From JAEUJM01 sp041908445 (GTDB lineage Bacteria; Actinomycetota; Acidimicrobiia; Acidimicrobiales; DATDAH01): a stretch of DNA of 64,000 bases. The position numbers and the translations under genes were made by a program. The stretch is taken from positions 5,225-69,224 of the forward strand of contig JAYRFK010000049.1 in assembly GCA_041908445.1 (NCBI GenBank), read 5' to 3'. This document shows positions 60,426 to 64,000 of the stretch, in pieces (the stretch's first letter is position 1; each line of letters starts with the position of its first letter). The notes below the pieces were generated by a model. It ran no database searches and was not told where the DNA came from. It was given only the letters and a program-made list of their open reading frames with translations.

Positions 60426-62039
60426 GTGCGCCGGTCGCTGCCCCTCCCGGTGCGGCGGCCGTTCCGCCGCGGCGCCCCGGCCTCCGAGACGGCCGGCGCG
60501 GCCGGCCCCGCCGGCGACGGACGGGTGTGCCGGGCGCCGTTCACGTCGATGTACCTCGACCAGCACGGCGACGTGCGCGCCTGCTGCATGAACGACACGT
60601 TCCCGCTGGGCAACGTGACCCGTGCGCCGCTGGTGGAGATCTGGCGGGGCGCGGTGGCGACCGAGCTGCGGCGGGCCATCGACGCCGGTGACCTGGGCCT
60701 CGGGTGCGGCTTCTGCGCACCGTTCGTGGAGGAGGGCCGCCCCGACCTGGCCTACGCTCGCTGGTTCGAGGGGTTCGTCGCCGACGAGGACGACCCGCCC
60801 TGGCCCCGGCAGCTCGAGCTCTCGATCACCAACACCTGCAACCTGCGCTGCGTCATGTGCAACGGCGAGTGGTCGTCGTCGATCCGTGCGCAGGTCGAGG
60901 GCCGGCCCCCGCTCCCCACCGTGTACGACGACGGCTTCTTCGAGCAGCTCGTCCCGTTCCTGCCCCACCTCGAGCGGGTCAAGCTCTACGGCGGCGAGCC
61001 CTTCCTGGCGTCGGAGACCCTCCGGGTGATGGAGCTGCTCGTCGAGCAGGGCCTCACGACCCGGTGCCACCTGACGACCAACGGCACCCAGTGGACGCCG
61101 CGGGTCGAGCGCATCCTGTCGATGCTGCCCGTGGACGTCTCGGTGTCGCTCGATGCCGCCACCGCCGCCACCTACGAGTCGATCCGGCGGGGGTCGAGCT
61201 GGGAGGTGGTGCGGGCCAACCTCGACCGGTTCTGCGAGTGGGGCCGCCGTCGCGACACCTACGTCAGCGTGACCTTCTGCCTGATGACCGTGAACTGGCA
61301 CGAACTGGGCGCGTTCTTCCTGCTGGCGGACGGTCTGGGCATCGAGGGCACGGTGAACCGGGTGTCGCAGCCCGCGCCGCTCGCCCTCGAGGGCCTGCCG
61401 GTCGAGGAGCTGGCCGCGGTGGTGGCCGCGCTCGAGGCCGAGGACCGAGAGCTCGCGGGCCGCCTCGGCCACAACCTCCCGGTGTGGCAGGCCGAGCTCG
61501 ACGCGCTGCGCCAGGCCCTCGCCCGCCGCCGGGCCGAGCCGCCGGCCCCACCCCCGACCCCGCCCCCGCCGGACGGTGCCGCGGCCCCGTCCCACCCGCC
61601 GGTCCCCGGGGAGGCCTACGCCGAAGCCGCCCGCCGGGCCGCGGCCGGCCTCGGGGTGCCGCCCGTCCGCGACCGCGCCGACACCGGCCCCGACGACGCG
61701 CCCGACACCTGGGCCGCCGCCCACGTGCCCGCCGGGGCCGTCCGGGTCGACCTGGACCCGTCCGGCCGCGTCTCGGCCGTGCCCGACGGGGGTGTGCTCG
61801 GGGTGCCCGCCGACGCGCTCGCCGGTCGCCACCACGGCGAGGTGCGGGCGGCGGTCGACGCCCACCTCGGTGGGGTCGCGTCGGTCGATCACCGGGTCGT
61901 GGGCGACCGCGTCGAGCTGAGCACCGTCCACCTCCACGACGGCCGGCGCCTGCGGGTGGCGGCCACGCCGGCCCCGCCGGACGAGGGCCCGGGCACGGTG
62001 CTGTGGTTCTCGTGGGTCGACGAGGGCGCCGAGCCGTGA
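60426..62039 (+). CDS. N-twitch/SPASM radical SAM protein, array member H
   Basis: A 537-residue member, the longest. C35 (CRAPFTSMYLD), C53-C54 (RACCMND), C94/C97 (LGCGFC); radical SAM C138, C142, C145 (CNLRCVMCNGEWSS); YGGEPF, TTNGTQW, SLDAATAATYES, FCLMTVNW. A Pro/Ala-rich linker (~365-400) leads to a PAS-like C-terminus (VRVDLDPSGRVSAVPDGGVL, GVPADALAGR). Sequence is very close to members A and D. It is divergent from the glycosyltransferase operon and coupled to member I by GTGA. Confidence 0.85.
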   Translation: MRRSLPLPVRRPFRRGAPASETAGAAGPAGDGRVCRAPFTSMYLDQHGDVRACCMNDTFPLGNVTRAPLVEIWRGAVATELRRAIDAGDLGLGCGFCAPFVEEGRPDLAYARWFEGFVADEDDPPWPRQLELSITNTCNLRCVMCNGEWSSSIRAQVEGRPPLPTVYDDGFFEQLVPFLPHLERVKLYGGEPFLASETLRVMELLVEQGLTTRCHLTTNGTQWTPRVERILSMLPVDVSVSLDAATAATYESIRRGSSWEVVRANLDRFCEWGRRRDTYVSVTFCLMTVNWHELGAFFLLADGLGIEGTVNRVSQPAPLALEGLPVEELAAVVAALEAEDRELAGRLGHNLPVWQAELDALRQALARRRAEPPAPPPTPPPPDGAAAPSHPPVPGEAYAEAARRAAAGLGVPPVRDRADTGPDDAPDTWAAAHVPAGAVRVDLDPSGRVSAVPDGGVLGVPADALAGRHHGEVRAAVDAHLGGVASVDHRVVGDRVELSTVHLHDGRRLRVAATPAPPDEGPGTVLWFSWVDEGAEP

Positions 62040-63550
62040 GCGTCCCCGCCTGCCACGCCCCGTTCGTGTCGATGGAGCTCGACCCGGCCGGCAACGCGTA
62101 CACCTGCTGTGCGAACCAGCTCTACCCGCTCGGCCACGTGGCCGACGCCTCCCTGGCCGAGATCTGGGCCGGGCCCCGTGCGCAGGCGCTCCGTGCCGCC
62201 CTCGCCACCGGCGACCTGAGCCTCGGCTGCAACAGCTGCCGGTGGGCGGACGAGCACGGCAACGACCAGACCATCGCCCGGCTCTACGACGTCTTCCCGG
62301 TCACGGGGCCGTCCCCGACGCGCCCCAGCCGCATGACGTTCGCGCTCAGCAACCGCTGCAACCTCGAGTGCGTGATGTGCAACGGCGAGCTCAGCTCGCG
62401 CATCCGTGCCCGCGAAGGCCGGCCGCCGCTGCCGGCCGCCTACGGCGAGGGCTTCTTCGCCCAGCTCGACGAGTGGCTGCCCCACCTCGTGCACGCCAGC
62501 TTCCTGGGGGGCGAGCCCTTCCTGATCGCGGAGAACTACCGCATCTGGGACCGCCTCGCGGCGGTTAACCCCGGTGTGCGCGCCGCCGTGGTCACCAACG
62601 CCACCCGCTACGACGCCCGGGTCGAGGCCGTCCTCGACGCCCTCGCCTTCGACGTCACCGTGTCGCTCGACGGTCTCACCCCGGCGACGGTCGAGGCCAT
62701 CCGGCGCAACCTCGACGTGGCCGAGGCCCTCGAGCACGCCCGCCGCTTCCGCGAGCACACCCGGCGGGTGGGCACCGCCTTCGGGTTCAACTTCTGCCTG
62801 ACGCCGCACAACTGGCAGGAGCTCGGGCCGTTCCTCGCGTTCGCCGACGGGTGGGACGCCGACGTCCGCGTCATCAGCGTCAGCGAGCCGGGGCACTGCC
62901 TGCACGACCTCGACGCCGAGGCTCTGGCCGACGTGCTCGCCGCCTGGCAGGGCGAGGCGCCCCGGTGGGAGCGCGAGCTCGGGCGCAACCGTCACGCCTG
63001 GGACGTCGAGGTGGAGCAGGTCCGACGCACCCTGGCCGAGCGCCGGGCCGGCGTGGCGCCGACCCTGCGCCAACCCGAGCCCGTGGCCGGTCCGCTGGTC
63101 GAGCGCCCGTCGGATCGGCCGGCGGCGGGGGTCGGGGAGCGGGCCGTGGCCCGCCTGCACCGGTGGTCGGCCGGCGGCCCGGTCGCCCGCCTGGCGATCG
63201 ACGCCGACGGGCGCGTGGCCGCCGCCTGCGTCGAGGGCACCGGCCACGCCCTCGCCGGGCTCGACCCCGTCGCGGCGGTGGGCGTCGAGGTCGACGCGGT
63301 GCTGCGCGGCTGCGACGCGGCGGCGGGGCGGGCGCTGCACGTGCTCGAGCGCGACGACGAGCCCGGCGTGGTCGACCGCACCCTCCTGGCCACCGACGGC
63401 CCGCCGGTCCGCGGCGCCGTGGGCGCCGTGCTGCGAGTCGTGGCCGTCGGGGAGGCCGACGGCACCGCCACCGTCCACGTCGCCGCCGACCGCTACTACG
63501 ACCGGCCCGGGCCGGGTGCCGGCCCGGTGGGGGTGCGGGACCGTGGCTGA
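62036..63550 (+). CDS. N-twitch/SPASM radical SAM protein, array member I
   Basis: A 504-residue member beginning five residues before its first cysteine: C6 (CHAPFVSMELD), C24-C25 (YTCCANQ), C65/C68 (LGCNSC); radical SAM C108, C112, C115 (CNLECVMCNGELSS); GGEPFLIAENYRIWD, VTNATRYD instead of TTNGT, SLDG, FCLTPHNW. The C-terminal ~125 residues are PAS-like (LAIDADGRVAAACVEGTGHA, then LLATDGPPVRGAVGAVLRVV). Its stop overlaps member J's GTG by 8 bp. Confidence 0.85.
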   Translation: MSVPACHAPFVSMELDPAGNAYTCCANQLYPLGHVADASLAEIWAGPRAQALRAALATGDLSLGCNSCRWADEHGNDQTIARLYDVFPVTGPSPTRPSRMTFALSNRCNLECVMCNGELSSRIRAREGRPPLPAAYGEGFFAQLDEWLPHLVHASFLGGEPFLIAENYRIWDRLAAVNPGVRAAVVTNATRYDARVEAVLDALAFDVTVSLDGLTPATVEAIRRNLDVAEALEHARRFREHTRRVGTAFGFNFCLTPHNWQELGPFLAFADGWDADVRVISVSEPGHCLHDLDAEALADVLAAWQGEAPRWERELGRNRHAWDVEVEQVRRTLAERRAGVAPTLRQPEPVAGPLVERPSDRPAAGVGERAVARLHRWSAGGPVARLAIDADGRVAAACVEGTGHALAGLDPVAAVGVEVDAVLRGCDAAAGRALHVLERDDEPGVVDRTLLATDGPPVRGAVGAVLRVVAVGEADGTATVHVAADRYYDRPGPGAGPVGVRDRG

Positions 63551-64000
63551 CCAGCCGGTCGACCTGCGCCGCCGGGACGGGGGCGCACCGGGGCCGCCGG
63601 CCGCCGCCCCCGCGTGCGCGGCGCCCTTCGCCTCGCTCTACCTCGACCCGGCGGGCCGGGTCACCGCGTGCTGCGCCAACACCTGGCACCCCCTGGGCGA
63701 CCTCCGCCACCAACGCCTGGCCGAGGTCTGGCGGGGTGAGCCCGCCCGGCGGCTGCGCGAGCGGCTGGCGGGCGGCGACCTGGGCCTCGGGTGCGAGCTG
63801 TGCGCGGCCGAGGTGGCCCGTGGCGCCGGGGAGAGCGCCGAGCGCCGGCGCTTCGAGCCATTGGCCGGGGTGGCCGACCTCGACCCCGCCTACCCGGTCC
63901 AGCTCGAGCTCGCCCTGTCCAACGCCTGCAACCTGCAGTGCGTGATGTGCAACGGCGAGCTCTCGTCGGCCATCCGGGTCCACCGCGAGGGCCGGCCCCC
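63543..64000 (+). CDS. N-twitch/SPASM radical SAM protein, array member J (cut by window edge)
   Basis: The first 152 residues of a tenth member; it continues past position 64000. C25 (CAAPFASLYLD), C43-C44 (TACCANT), C84/C87 (LGCELC) and radical SAM C129, C133, C136 (CNLQCVMCNGELSS) are already visible. The GTG at 63543 lies 8 bp inside the end of member I. Whether it has the PAS-like tail cannot be seen. Confidence 0.85.
   Translation, partial: MADQPVDLRRRDGGAPGPPAAAPACAAPFASLYLDPAGRVTACCANTWHPLGDLRHQRLAEVWRGEPARRLRERLAGGDLGLGCELCAAEVARGAGESAERRRFEPLAGVADLDPAYPVQLELALSNACNLQCVMCNGELSSAIRVHREGRP

Noticed and set aside
61540..61610. Pro/Ala-rich repeat in radical SAM member H as a structural repeat
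   Set aside because: It is a flexible linker between catalytic core and PAS-like tail, without a regular DNA repeat unit.
58017..61937. 1306-codon minus-strand open frame
   Set aside because: Only its C-terminal 390 codons (glycosyltransferase 4) are real; the rest is antisense to member H and out of frame with glycosyltransferase 5.
8463..64000. RiPP precursor peptide near the radical SAM genes
   Set aside because: Checked the intergenic gaps by eye: none contains a convincing leader-core peptide. The short ORF at 8463 is Pro/Ala-rich and not precursor-like.
1..64000. Mobile elements, CRISPR arrays, tRNA or rRNA genes
   Set aside because: No transposase or integrase motifs, no regularly spaced repeats, and no tRNA-like or rRNA sequence noticed. 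The repeated stretches are paralogous coding sequence.

Overview
This is a very GC-rich, gene-dense stretch of chromosome with no intergenic gap above about 215 bp. Most genes start with GTG, neighbouring genes often overlap by 4 bp (GTGA), and many starts lie 6-10 nt downstream of a TANNNT box, which suggests leaderless transcripts. Together with a homodimeric-type pyruvate dehydrogenase E1 and a DUF4012 surface protein, this points to a high-GC actinobacterium. Acidimicrobiia (Iamia-like) is my inference and is not proven by any marker gene here. I see no tRNA, rRNA, CRISPR, insertion sequence or phage gene.

Region 1 (1-8306) is ordinary metabolism: the 5' part of aceE, rnhA, a J-domain protein, a hydantoinase/oxoprolinase A-B pair, a methyltransferase and a RibD/DHFR-like reductase. 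Region 2 (8450-20318) begins a cell-surface theme: a small lipoprotein coupled to a membrane-anchored SGNH protein, an aspartyl/asparaginyl beta-hydroxylase-like enzyme, an SDR, a carrier-protein/thioesterase protein with a glycosyltransferase-like N-terminus, a HAD phosphatase, a TIGR01777 epimerase, a DUF4012 protein, a GT2 glycosyltransferase and a beta-helix protein.

Region 3 (20374-34925) holds a Wzm/TagG-type ABC permease, a cytochrome P450, two tandem B12-type radical SAM enzymes, a fused double Wzt-type ATPase, a PhyH-type oxygenase, a third B12-type radical SAM enzyme and a second beta-hydroxylase. Region 4 (34929-64000) is the striking part. It carries ten paralogous radical SAM proteins whose SPASM/twitch-like cysteine domain lies N-terminal to the radical SAM core, eight of them ending in a PAS-like domain (the tenth is cut by the window edge). 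Interleaved are four more SGNH proteins (one with its catalytic residues replaced), a GT-C/DUF2231 membrane fusion, a third beta-hydroxylase, a second lipoprotein and a five-gene glycosyltransferase operon.

My reading is that 8450-64000 encodes one large, internally duplicated pathway for building, oxidatively tailoring, exporting and acyl-modifying a cell-envelope glycan, glycolipid or glycopeptide. The glycosyltransferases, Wzm/Wzt exporter, SGNH proteins, DUF4012 protein and beta-helix protein support an envelope glycan. The PCP-TE protein and the PqqD/RRE-like N-termini of the B12 enzymes leave a peptide substrate open. No precursor peptide was found.
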